Positions 1 through 6,111 of a DNA stretch of 20,685 nucleotides are shown here, one piece after another. A program made the position numbers and the translations under genes. The first letter of the stretch is position 1, and each line of letters begins with the position of its first letter. Below the pieces are notes generated by a model. The model was not told where the DNA came from and did not search any database. It saw only the letters and a list, made by a program, of their open reading frames with translations. This stretch comes from DATKEH01 sp035546355. GTDB taxonomy: Bacteria; Acidobacteriota; Thermoanaerobaculia; Multivoradales; JAIOJS01. The DNA lies in the NCBI GenBank assembly GCA_035546355.1, contig DATKEH010000093.1, forward strand, positions 1-20,685. Reading direction: 5' to 3'.

Positions 1-2
1 CG

Positions 3-1307
3 GCGGTGCTGCTGCGGGTGCACGTTCCCCTGCCCTTCACCGAAGGGCTGCTGCCTGCCGACAGGGTAGCGCTCGCCCACCCGGTGAGCCTGCTGGTGGT
101 GGCGCTGCAGCTGCTGTCGCTGTACTTCCTCGGCTTCTACGAGAGCCCCGAGCCGCGCCCGCGCCTGCAGCTGCTGCTGCGCCTGGCGACGGCCGCCGCC
201 GCCGTCGGCATCGGGCTCACCGCCTATTTCTTCCTCGCCGACCGCACCTTCCCCCGCTCGGTGCTGCTGGTCTTCGTCGTCCTCGACTGGCTGCTGCTCG
301 CCACCTGGCGCCTGGTGGGGCAGTCGCTGCATCGCCCGCGGCGCCGGCGGGTGGTGCTGGTGGGCGGCGGCCGCGCCGCCCGCGAGCTGGCGGAGAAGAT
401 CGGCCAGCACCACTGGCACGGTCTCGACGTCGTCGGCTGGGTGCGGGCGCCGGGGGATGGCCCGGGAGCGGCCATCGAGCCGATGGGCCCCTGCCTCGGA
501 GAGGTCGCCGACGTCCCGTCGCTGGTGGCGGCGGGCCGCTGCGACGACGTGATCCTGGTCAGCGGCGACGACAGCTGGCAGGCGCGCCTGCTCGACAGGC
601 TGGCGGCGACGCGATCGCAACACCCCAACGTGCTCCTGCTCCCCGGGCCCTTCGAGAGCCTCATCGGACGCATGCGTTATCGCTGGGTGAGCGACGTGCC
701 GCTGATCGACGTGGTAGCGGCGTCGGAGTGGACCCTGCACCGGCCGTGGAAGCGGCTCCTCGACTCGCTGGCCGGCGGCCTCTTGCTGTTGCTCTCCCTG
801 CCGCTGCTGGGGGTGGCGGCGTCGATGGTTCGGCTCACCTCGCCGGGCCCGGTCCTCTACCGCCAGGTGCGGGTGGGGCAGGGGCAGCGCCCCTTCACGC
901 TGTACAAGCTGCGGACGATGCGGATGGGCGCCGAGGAGGGTGAGGAGGTGCTGGCGGTGTACCGCGACCCCCGGCTCACTCCGGTCGGGGCACTCCTGCG
1001 CCGCACCCGGATCGACGAGCTGCCGCAGCTGTTCAACGTCCTCGCCGGCACCATGAGCCTGGTGGGGCCGCGCCCCGAACGCCCCGGCTTCGTCGGCCGC
1101 TACCTGCAGACGGTGCCGGGATACGCCGAGCGGTTTTCGCTGCCACCCGGGCTCACCGGGCTCGCCCAGGTCAACGGCGACTACCACTCCAGCCCGGAGA
1201 ACAAGCTGCGCTACGACCTCGCCTACGTCGCCAATCGCAGCCTGTGGCTCGACCTCTCGATCCTCGTCCGCACGGTGCGGATCGTGCTCACCTCGCGCGG
1301 CGTCTGA
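3..1307 (+). CDS. Polyprenyl-phosphate sugar-phosphate transferase (WbaP/WcaJ-like), 5' partial
   Basis: This enzyme probably transfers a hexose-1-phosphate from a nucleotide sugar to undecaprenyl phosphate, starting a surface-polysaccharide repeat at the inner membrane. The frame is open to the window edge. A GTG at position 6 gives 433 residues, but the first membrane helix of the family is missing, so the true start is probably upstream. Visible parts, numbered from that GTG, are hydrophobic helices at about 26-44, 59-76 and 85-101, a Rossmann-like CoA-binding region with VVLVGGG near 116-122, and a C-terminal bacterial sugar transferase domain from about 248. That domain has the proline-containing re-entrant helix (about 250-272), the catalytic DE pair in RIDELPQL (D337, E338) and the GPRPERP motif (354-360). 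The stop lies inside the convergent TPR gene, which overlaps by 20 bp. Family assignment is firm; the sugar cannot be read from the sequence. Confidence 0.9.
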   Translation, partial: AVLLRVHVPLPFTEGLLPADRVALAHPVSLLVVALQLLSLYFLGFYESPEPRPRLQLLLRLATAAAAVGIGLTAYFFLADRTFPRSVLLVFVVLDWLLLATWRLVGQSLHRPRRRRVVLVGGGRAARELAEKIGQHHWHGLDVVGWVRAPGDGPGAAIEPMGPCLGEVADVPSLVAAGRCDDVILVSGDDSWQARLLDRLAATRSQHPNVLLLPGPFESLIGRMRYRWVSDVPLIDVVAASEWTLHRPWKRLLDSLAGGLLLLLSLPLLGVAASMVRLTSPGPVLYRQVRVGQGQRPFTLYKLRTMRMGAEEGEEVLAVYRDPRLTPVGALLRRTRIDELPQLFNVLAGTMSLVGPRPERPGFVGRYLQTVPGYAERFSLPPGLTGLAQVNGDYHSSPENKLRYDLAYVANRSLWLDLSILVRTVRIVLTSRGV

Positions 1308-1797
1308 GCGCCGAGGCCCGTCGCGAACGCATGCCGGGCGGAGGCGGCATGCCGACCTCCTCCGGCACGCCGCGCCACAGCAGGCGTTGGAGCGCTACCG
1401 CGTCGGCGAAGTGGCGCCGCGCCGCCTCCCGCTCCCCCGAGTGCCACTCGGCGAGGCCGAGGTGGAGGTACAGCTCGGGGTGCGGCTCGAGGGCGAGGGC
1501 GCCGGCGTACACCTCCCGGGCGGCGGGAAAGCTGCCGAGAAGCAGGTAGAGGTCGCCGCGCGCCGCGCGCGCTTCGATGCTCAGGGGGTCGCGCTCCTCG
1601 GCGCTGCGCAGGGCGGCGATCCCGCGAGCGACCAGCGGCCGTGGCAGCCGCGCTCCCTGGCGCGCCGCGGCGAGGCCGCGCTCGACCCGCCAGACCGCAC
1701 GGCTGGCCTGCAGCCGGTCGATCGCCCGCTCCACCTGCGCCGCCAGGGTGGCGGCGAGCAGCACCACCAGCAGCGGGGCCAGCGTCCTCCCCTTCAC
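1288..1797 (-). CDS. Membrane-anchored TPR protein
   Basis: A 169-residue protein begins at a GTG whose last three bases form part of the upstream ligase stop (GTGA, 4-bp overlap), so translation is probably coupled. Residues 5-22 form a hydrophobic signal anchor with no lipobox cysteine. After a basic linker, about residues 57-138 look like two to three TPR-type helical hairpins, for example around ARGDLYLLLGSFPAAREVYAGAL with an LALEP turn, then YLHLGLAEWHSGEREAARRHF. The tail is proline- and arginine-rich. The role is unknown. Its coupling to an O-antigen ligase makes a periplasmic scaffold or partner for that enzyme plausible, but this is inference. The frame stays open far upstream of the GTG, but that stretch lies opposite and out of frame with the ligase and shows no protein-like pattern, so I chose the GTG at 1797. 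The last 20 bp overlap the sugar transferase gene tail to tail. Confidence 0.72.
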   Translation of the reverse strand: MKGRTLAPLLVVLLAATLAAQVERAIDRLQASRAVWRVERGLAAARQGARLPRPLVARGIAALRSAEERDPLSIEARAARGDLYLLLGSFPAAREVYAGALALEPHPELYLHLGLAEWHSGEREAARRHFADAVALQRLLWRGVPEEVGMPPPPGMRSRRASALRRRAR

Positions 1798-3125
1798 TCC
1801 GGCTCCTCGGCGGCGGCGAGGGCCCACGCCAGCAGCAGCAGCGCCGGGTAGGCGGTCAGGGCCAGGCGGAACGGGAAGTATCCCGCCGCGACCACCGCCA
1901 GGGCGGCGATCCCACCGCACAGCAGGCCGCACTCCCCCGCCGAGGGCACGCTCGCTCGGCCGCCCCGGCAGCGGCGCCCCGCGGTCGCCAGCAGGACGCC
2001 GATCCCCCACAGCAGCGCCAGCGCGCCCGGGAAGCCCCACTCCGCCGCCACCTCGAAGTACTCGCCGTGCGCATTGACGAACATCGCAGAGGCGTGCCCG
2101 GGCAGGAAGGGCTGACCCGCCGCCAGCAGCGCCAGCTTGGCGGGCACGAACTCGGCGCGGTAGGCGCCGTGGCCTACACCGGCCCACGGATGGTGCCGCA
2201 CCATCCATGCCGCAGCACGCCAGCCATCGATCCGGCCGCTGAGGATCTCGTTGACCGCCTCGCCTCGCTGCACTCCGGCGACCCTGTCGGCGACCCGGCC
2301 CCGCAGCGGCGCGACGGCCAGCACCAGCAGCGCCGTCGCCGTCGCCACGCTCGCCACCCCCAGCAGCAGCCTGCGGCGCGGCAGCCAGGCGATCCACAGC
2401 ACCAGGCTGCCGATGGCCAGGGCGGCCAGCGACGTGAGCGTCTGGGTGACGGCGAGACCGTAGGCGCAGAGCGCCAGGCCGGCGCCCCACAGCCAGCGCC
2501 GGCTCCCCGGCCGGACCAGCCCAGCCTGGGCGACCAGGGCCGGCAGCACCAGGAAGGCGGCCAGGTCGCCGGGGTTGCCTGCCAGGCTGGTCACCTCCAG
2601 GCGCTCGCTGTGCGCTCCCATGCCGAAGCGAAACGGCTGGAAGACGCCGTAAAACTGCAGGGCCGCCAGCAGCGACAGGAGGACGGCCGGGATCAGCAGC
2701 AGGTCGAGCAGGCGCCGCAGGGTGGCGCGGCGTAGCGCCAGCGACCACCCCACCAGGCACGAGGCGCCGATCCACAGGTCGACCAGCGCCCGGCGGACGT
2801 GGAGCGGGTGGTCGCTGGTCAGCCATCCCACCGAGGCGATCGCCAGTGCCGGCGCCACCGCCAGCACCGCCGGGTGTCGCAGCAGCCGGCGCGGGTCGAC
2901 GCGCTCGACCCGCCACAGGCCGCAGGCGAGAAGCAGCAGGGAAGCCAGCCCCAGCGTCTCGGCGACCATCAGCTTGGGGAGGGCAAAGGCATCGCGGGCA
3001 TCGGGCACCATCACCAGCGGCGTGGCGATCACCAGCAGCGCCACCGCACCCACGCCCCCGCGCCGCCACCAGGGAACCGCGGTGGCCCGTGGGGGGGGGG
3101 AGCGTCGGCGGCGGCTGGAGGGCAT
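1794..3125 (-). CDS. O-antigen ligase/polymerase family (Wzy_C/WaaL-like) membrane protein
   Basis: This 443-residue polytopic membrane protein has about ten to twelve hydrophobic segments and the features of the O-antigen ligase family. These include the motif SLAGNPGDLAAF (180-191), a large periplasmic loop with SGRIDGWRAA (296-305) and HPWAGVGHGAYRAEF (312-326), and AHGEYFEVAAEWGFPGAL (352-369). The last contains H353, at the place of the family's conserved loop histidine. WaaL-type members move a polymer from undecaprenyl diphosphate to lipid A-core; Wzy-type members polymerise. Beside an ABC exporter and no flippase, ligase is the better guess. The start is ATG at 3125, which keeps the first helix; GTG codons at residues 25 and 28 are alternatives. 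A run of ten C residues lies at codons 9-12. The downstream TPR gene overlaps by 4 bp. A TATTAT box lies 25 nt upstream in the short divergent gap. Confidence 0.85.
   Translation of the reverse strand: MPSSRRRRSPPPRATAVPWWRRGGVGAVALLVIATPLVMVPDARDAFALPKLMVAETLGLASLLLLACGLWRVERVDPRRLLRHPAVLAVAPALAIASVGWLTSDHPLHVRRALVDLWIGASCLVGWSLALRRATLRRLLDLLLIPAVLLSLLAALQFYGVFQPFRFGMGAHSERLEVTSLAGNPGDLAAFLVLPALVAQAGLVRPGSRRWLWGAGLALCAYGLAVTQTLTSLAALAIGSLVLWIAWLPRRRLLLGVASVATATALLVLAVAPLRGRVADRVAGVQRGEAVNEILSGRIDGWRAAAWMVRHHPWAGVGHGAYRAEFVPAKLALLAAGQPFLPGHASAMFVNAHGEYFEVAAEWGFPGALALLWGIGVLLATAGRRCRGGRASVPSAGECGLLCGGIAALAVVAAGYFPFRLALTAYPALLLLAWALAAAEEPE
3091..3100 (-). repeat. Homopolymeric C10 tract in the ligase gene
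   Basis: Ten consecutive C residues on the coding strand encode part of Ser-Pro-Pro-Pro at codons 9-12 of the O-antigen ligase. It is the longest single-base run I noticed in the window; the next longest are 8 (for example 18376-18383, 18529-18536 and 19810-19817). Loss of one C would bring in a TGA after 31 codons. Gain of one C would move translation into a frame that stays open through the ligase and into the TPR gene. Confidence 0.9.
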
Positions 3126-3150
3126 GGCGGGTGTCGGACCGAGCCGGGCA

Positions 3151-3156
3151 ATAATA
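3151..3156 (-). promoter_or_regulatory. Putative -10 box (TATTAT) for the ligase-TPR operon
   Basis: TATTAT on the minus strand sits in the 41-bp divergent gap, 25 nt before the ligase ATG, as an AT island in very GC-rich DNA. The same bases read AATAAT on the plus strand (3150-3155), 11 nt before the GT2 ATG at 3167, so one island may serve both directions. No convincing -35 or Shine-Dalgarno sequence was seen. Confidence 0.4.
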
Positions 3157-3166
3157 GGCCGCCGCG

Positions 3167-4141
3167 ATGATGTCGCCCCCGAGACTCTCGGTCGTGATCC
3201 CGACGCGCGACACCCAGGCGCTCACCCTGGCCTGTCTGGCGAGCCTAACGCGTGCGCGCCACCCTCCGCTGGAGGTGGTGGTGGTGGACGACGGCAGCAG
3301 CGACGGGACGGCGGCGGCGGTGGCCGCCGCCTACCCCGAGGCCCGCGTGCTGCGCCACCCGGCGTCACGCGGCTTCACGGCGGCGGCCAACGCCGGTCTG
3401 GCGGCCGCCGGGGGGGAGCTGCTCTGGCTGCTCAACAGCGATACCGAGGTGGATCCCGGCGCCCCCGAGTCGCTCGACGCCGCCTTCGCCCGCGACCCCC
3501 GCCTGGGGGTGGCCGGCGCGGCCCTGCGCTACCCGGACGGCGAGCCGCAGTGGAGCGGCGGCGCGAGCCCGACGCTGGTCTGGCTCTTCGCCCTGGCGAG
3601 CGGCCTGGCGCGCGCGCTGACGGCGATCCCGGGGTGGCGGCGGCTGCGTGCGCCGTCCGGCAGCACAGGGGGCGAGGTGGAGTGGGTGAGCGCCGCCGCG
3701 CTCGCCATGCGGCGGCAGGTGTGGGAGCGGGTCGGCCCGCTCGACGAGCGCTTCGCCCTCTACTGCCAGGACCTCGACCTCTGCCTGCGGGCACGGCGGG
3801 CGGGCTGGCGGGTCGCGGTGGTCGCCGACTGCGAGGTGGTGCACCACCACGGCGCCACGGTCGCCGCGACGCTGGGCGCGGCGGCCGACCGCCACCAGCG
3901 GAGGCTGCTGTGGCAGGACCTGGTGCGCTGGCTCGGCGCCTGGCGCGGCCCGGCGGCGGCCCGGCGCGGGGCGCGCGCGCTGCGCTGGGGCGGCGCCCTG
4001 CGGCGGCTGGGCCTGGCCCTCGCCCTGCCGTGGGGGGGTGCCGCGAAACGCCAGCGGCTGCGCCGAGAGCTGGCGGATCTGGCCGCGGCCGAGAGCGCGC
4101 TGCGGCGCCCGGAAGCGTTTGCCTCCGTCCCGGAAACGTAG
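3167..4141 (+). CDS. Glycosyltransferase family 2 (rhamnosyltransferase-like)
   Basis: This 324-residue cytoplasmic GT-A enzyme should transfer a sugar from a nucleotide donor to the growing lipid-linked glycan. It opens with the usual LSVVIPTRD strand (7-15), followed by VVVVDDGSSDGT (37-48), the RGFTAAANAGL nucleotide-binding region (68-78) and the DxD-like NSDTE (90-94). The acceptor-side motif GPLDERFALYCQDLDLCLRARRAGW (190-214) corresponds to the family's EDxDL region, here with Q201 in place of the usual Glu but D202 kept. HHHG follows at 226-229. The layout resembles WbbL-type rhamnosyltransferases, but donor specificity cannot be read. The C-terminal 90 residues are Arg/Ala-rich and probably amphipathic, fitting membrane association. 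The start is the first of two tandem ATGs. The gene ends in tandem TAG TAG, 30 bp before the exporter permease, with which it is probably co-transcribed. Confidence 0.88.
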   Translation: MMSPPRLSVVIPTRDTQALTLACLASLTRARHPPLEVVVVDDGSSDGTAAAVAAAYPEARVLRHPASRGFTAAANAGLAAAGGELLWLLNSDTEVDPGAPESLDAAFARDPRLGVAGAALRYPDGEPQWSGGASPTLVWLFALASGLARALTAIPGWRRLRAPSGSTGGEVEWVSAAALAMRRQVWERVGPLDERFALYCQDLDLCLRARRAGWRVAVVADCEVVHHHGATVAATLGAAADRHQRRLLWQDLVRWLGAWRGPAAARRGARALRWGGALRRLGLALALPWGGAAKRQRLRRELADLAAAESALRRPEAFASVPET

Positions 4142-4171
4142 TAGAAAGCACCGCCTCCCTCGCCCACCGTC

Positions 4172-4936
4172 ATGCTCGGCATGCTCAAGTACCGCGATCT
4201 GCTCTGGACCCTGGTGTCGCGGGAGCTGACGGTGCGCTACAAGCGCTCGACCATCGGCTTCCTGTGGACCATGCTGCAGCCGATGCTGAGCATGATCGTG
4301 CTGCACGTGGTGTTCAGCGCCATCTTCCGCTTCGACATCCAGAACTACCCGGTCTACGCGCTGGCGGGCATCCTGTTCTGGAACTTCTTCAGCCAGAGCA
4401 TCATCGCCTCGATGAACAGCCTGCGCGGCAACGCCAGCTTGCTGAGCAAGCTGCCGGTGCCCCACGCCGTCTTCCCTCTCGCCACCGTGGTCTCGGGCCT
4501 GATCAACCTGTCGCTGGCGATGATCCCGCTGTTGGTGATCCTGGTGGTCACCGACCACCCGCTGCGCCCGGCGCTGCTGTTCCTGCCGGTGTCCATCCTC
4601 ATCGCCGGCCTCTTCACCCTCGGCGCCGGGCTGCTACTGGCGCCGATGGCGGTGTTCTTCTACGACGTGGTCGAGATCGTCGGCGTGCTGATGACGATGA
4701 TGATGTACCTGACCCCGGTGTTCTACCCGATGTCGATCGTCCCGGAGCACCTGCGCTGGCTGGTGCGCTTCAACCCGGTGCGCTCGATCCTCGAGGTCTT
4801 CCGCGACCCGATCTACTACGGCAAGGTGCCGCCGTTGTCCCACCTGGCGGTGGCTTCCGGCATCGCCCTGGTGCTCTTCGCGGTCGGGTGCTACAGCTTC
4901 AGCCGCTCCTCGCACCGCATCCCGCTGTACCTCTGA
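4172..4936 (+). CDS. wzm: ABC-2 type polysaccharide export permease (Wzm/KpsM/TagG family)
   Basis: This is the membrane subunit of an ABC exporter that moves lipid-linked polysaccharide across the inner membrane. The 254-residue length is typical. The N-terminal amphipathic interface segment has ELTVRYKRSTIGFLWTMLQP (18-37), a hallmark of the family. Hydrophobic segments follow at about 31-52, 60-78, 101-126, 133-160, 168-190 and 225-243, with the conserved YLTPVFYP (179-186) and RFNPV (199-203) near the fifth helix. ATG at 4172 is used; an in-frame ATG three codons later is an alternative. The ATPase gene begins 4 bp after the stop, so the pair is clearly one operon. Whether the cargo is O-antigen, capsule or another glycan is not fixed by the permease, but the neighbouring ligase favours O-antigen. 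Confidence 0.9.
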   Translation: MLGMLKYRDLLWTLVSRELTVRYKRSTIGFLWTMLQPMLSMIVLHVVFSAIFRFDIQNYPVYALAGILFWNFFSQSIIASMNSLRGNASLLSKLPVPHAVFPLATVVSGLINLSLAMIPLLVILVVTDHPLRPALLFLPVSILIAGLFTLGAGLLLAPMAVFFYDVVEIVGVLMTMMMYLTPVFYPMSIVPEHLRWLVRFNPVRSILEVFRDPIYYGKVPPLSHLAVASGIALVLFAVGCYSFSRSSHRIPLYL

Positions 4937-4940
4937 TCCG

Positions 4941-5702
4941 ATGGCGGTGCACCTCGACGGCGTCTCGCTCTGCTACCGGCTGGCCAAGCAGCGCATCCCG
5001 TCGCTCAAGGAGTACGCCATCCACCTGGTCAAGGGGGCGCTGGTCTACGACGCACTGTGGGCGCTGCAAGAGATCGACCTGCACGTGCGGGCCGGCGAGT
5101 CGGTGGGTATCGTCGGGCGCAACGGCGCCGGCAAGAGCAGCCTGCTGAAGGTGATCTCGAGAGTGCTCGCACCCACCCGCGGGACGGTCTCGGTGACCGG
5201 CCGGGTGGCGCCGCTGCTCGAGCTCGGCACCGGCTTCGACACCGAGCTGACCGGGCTGGAGAACATCTACCTCAACGCCCTGCTGCTCGGCCGCAGGCGG
5301 CGCGAGGTGCAGCAGCAGATCGACGGCATCGTCGCGTTCTCCGAGCTCGAGGACTTCGTGCGCGCGCCGATCCGCACCTACTCGTCGGGAATGGTGGCGC
5401 GCCTGGCCTTCGCCATCGCCACCGCCTGGGTCCCGGAGGTGTTGATCCTCGACGAGGTGCTGGCGGTGGGAGACGCCGCGTTCCAGCGCAAGTGCCTGCA
5501 GCGCATGGCGGAGTTCCGCCGCCAGGGGACCACCGTGCTGATGGTTTCCCACACCTCCAGCTCGATCCTCGAGCAGTGCGACCGCTGCATCTGGCTGCAC
5601 CAGGGCCGGTTGATGGCGGACGGCGCGCCCGACGACGTGGTCGCACGCTACGTCACCGCTACCGGGGGTCAGGCGACCGTGCCGGCGGCGTCTGGGGCAT
5701 AG
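4941..5702 (+). CDS. wzt: ABC exporter ATPase (Wzt/KpsT/TagH family), short form
   Basis: This is the ATPase subunit of the polysaccharide exporter, and it acts on the cytoplasmic face with the upstream permease. Visible motifs are Walker A GRNGAGKS (59-66), the family-typical GRVAPLLELGTGFDTELTGLENI stretch (87-109), the signature YSSGMVARLAFA (147-158) in place of classical LSGGQ, Walker B VLILDEVLAVGD (167-178) and the switch histidine H204 in MVSHTSS. At 253 residues it is the short form. It lacks the roughly 150-residue C-terminal carbohydrate-binding domain that long Wzt proteins use to recognise a terminal cap on the glycan, so chain-end recognition should differ from the E. coli O8/O9a type. 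The last 44 bp overlap the VanZ-like gene on the other strand. A GC-rich hairpin lies just after the stop. Confidence 0.92.
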   Translation: MAVHLDGVSLCYRLAKQRIPSLKEYAIHLVKGALVYDALWALQEIDLHVRAGESVGIVGRNGAGKSSLLKVISRVLAPTRGTVSVTGRVAPLLELGTGFDTELTGLENIYLNALLLGRRRREVQQQIDGIVAFSELEDFVRAPIRTYSSGMVARLAFAIATAWVPEVLILDEVLAVGDAAFQRKCLQRMAEFRRQGTTVLMVSHTSSSILEQCDRCIWLHQGRLMADGAPDDVVARYVTATGGQATVPAASGA

Positions 5703-6063
5703 GCCCGGGCCCCCCGCGGCGGGCCCATGTCGCGTAGACGAGCGCGCCGAGGGCGTCGGCGAGCAGGTCGGAGAGCTCGGCGGACCGCCCCGGGACGCCA
5801 CGCTGGGCCAGCTCCGTCACCGCCCCGTAGGCGACCGTGAGCGCGGTCGCCAGCAGCAGCGGCGCAGGCAGCCGGTGACCGGCGAGAGCGCGGTGGGTGG
5901 TCAGCGCCAGCACGGCGAAGAGCACGGCGTGGACCGCCTCGTCGGCCACCGCGGCGGCCCAGGCGGGGACCCAGGGCGGGACGGGGACGGCGGCTGGCGC
6001 CGGCGCCGTCAACAGCCACCCCACCAGCGCCGCCCACCCCAGGGCTAGCAGGTCCCGCCGCAC
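5659..6063 (-). CDS. VanZ-like family membrane protein
   Basis: This 134-residue protein matches the VanZ-like family pattern. It has a first hydrophobic helix (6-20), then DEAVHAVLFAVLAL (41-54) with the family's D...H pair (D41, H45), a further hydrophobic stretch (67-83) ending in AYGAVTELAQRGVPGRSAELSDLLADALGAL. There the family's YG (79-80), E84, Q87, PGR (91-93) and D99 can be seen. The C-terminal tail is proline-rich and overlaps wzt by 44 bp. The biochemical role of the family is not settled. Members occur in teicoplanin resistance and very often in exopolysaccharide loci, as here. The start is a GTG at 6063; a TATAGT box ends 8 nt before it, which fits leaderless transcription and supports this start. 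Confidence 0.8.
   Translation of the reverse strand: MRRDLLALGWAALVGWLLTAPAPAAVPVPPWVPAWAAAVADEAVHAVLFAVLALTTHRALAGHRLPAPLLLATALTVAYGAVTELAQRGVPGRSAELSDLLADALGALVYATWARRGGPGPMPQTPPARSPDPR
5707..5726 (+). terminator. GC-rich inverted repeat after wzt
   Basis: A perfect 6-bp stem (GGGCCC repeated, 5707-5712 with 5721-5726) with an 8-nt loop begins 4 bp after the wzt stop. There is no T tract. It lies within the C-terminal codons of the opposite VanZ-like gene, so its bases are also protein-coding. It may slow or end transcription from the wzm-wzt side, but such palindromes are easy to find in DNA this GC-rich. Confidence 0.25.
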
Positions 6064-6070
6064 CGTCCGC

Positions 6071-6076
6071 TACTAT
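6071..6076 (+). promoter_or_regulatory. Putative -10 box (TACTAT) for the GT4 gene and its upstream mini-ORF
   Basis: TACTAT lies 8 nt before an ATG at 6085 and 32 nt before the glycosyltransferase GTG at 6108. Its placement relative to the ATG copies that of TANNNT boxes before other genes in the window. It shares its bases with the divergent TATAGT box of the VanZ-like gene. Confidence 0.45.
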
Positions 6077-6077
6077 A
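6072..6077 (-). promoter_or_regulatory. Putative -10 box (TATAGT) for the VanZ-like gene
   Basis: TATAGT on the minus strand lies 8 nt before the GTG start. A transcript starting about 7 nt after the box would have essentially no leader. The box overlaps, base for base, the plus-strand TACTAT box serving the other direction. Confidence 0.5.
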
Positions 6078-6084
6078 CCCAGCC

Positions 6085-6111
6085 ATGGCGACGCCCGGGC
6101 CAGCCCGGTGA
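6085..6111 (+). other. Possible 8-codon leaderless mini-ORF coupled to the GT4 start
   Basis: ATG at 6085 reads eight codons (MATPGPAR) and stops at TGA 6109-6111. That stop overlaps the GTG start (6108-6110) of the downstream glycosyltransferase as GTGA. With the TACTAT box 8 nt upstream, a ribosome could start leaderlessly here, terminate, and restart on the glycosyltransferase. It is out of frame with that gene, so it is not simply a longer start. No expression evidence exists. Confidence 0.3.

Noticed and set aside
1298..1313. CGGCG/CGCCG stem over the sugar transferase stop as a terminator
   Set aside because: Only 5 bp with a 6-nt loop and no T tract, wholly inside overlapping coding sequence; too easily found by chance.
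1798..3225. Upstream extension of the TPR frame to 645 codons
   Set aside because: The extension lies out of frame over the ligase and lacks protein-like pattern; only the part from the GTG at 1797 resembles a TPR protein.
2722..5148. An 808-codon plus-strand open frame crossing the ligase, GT2, wzm and wzt genes
   Set aside because: It runs through four well-supported genes in unrelated frames and has Arg/Ala/Gly-rich noise composition.
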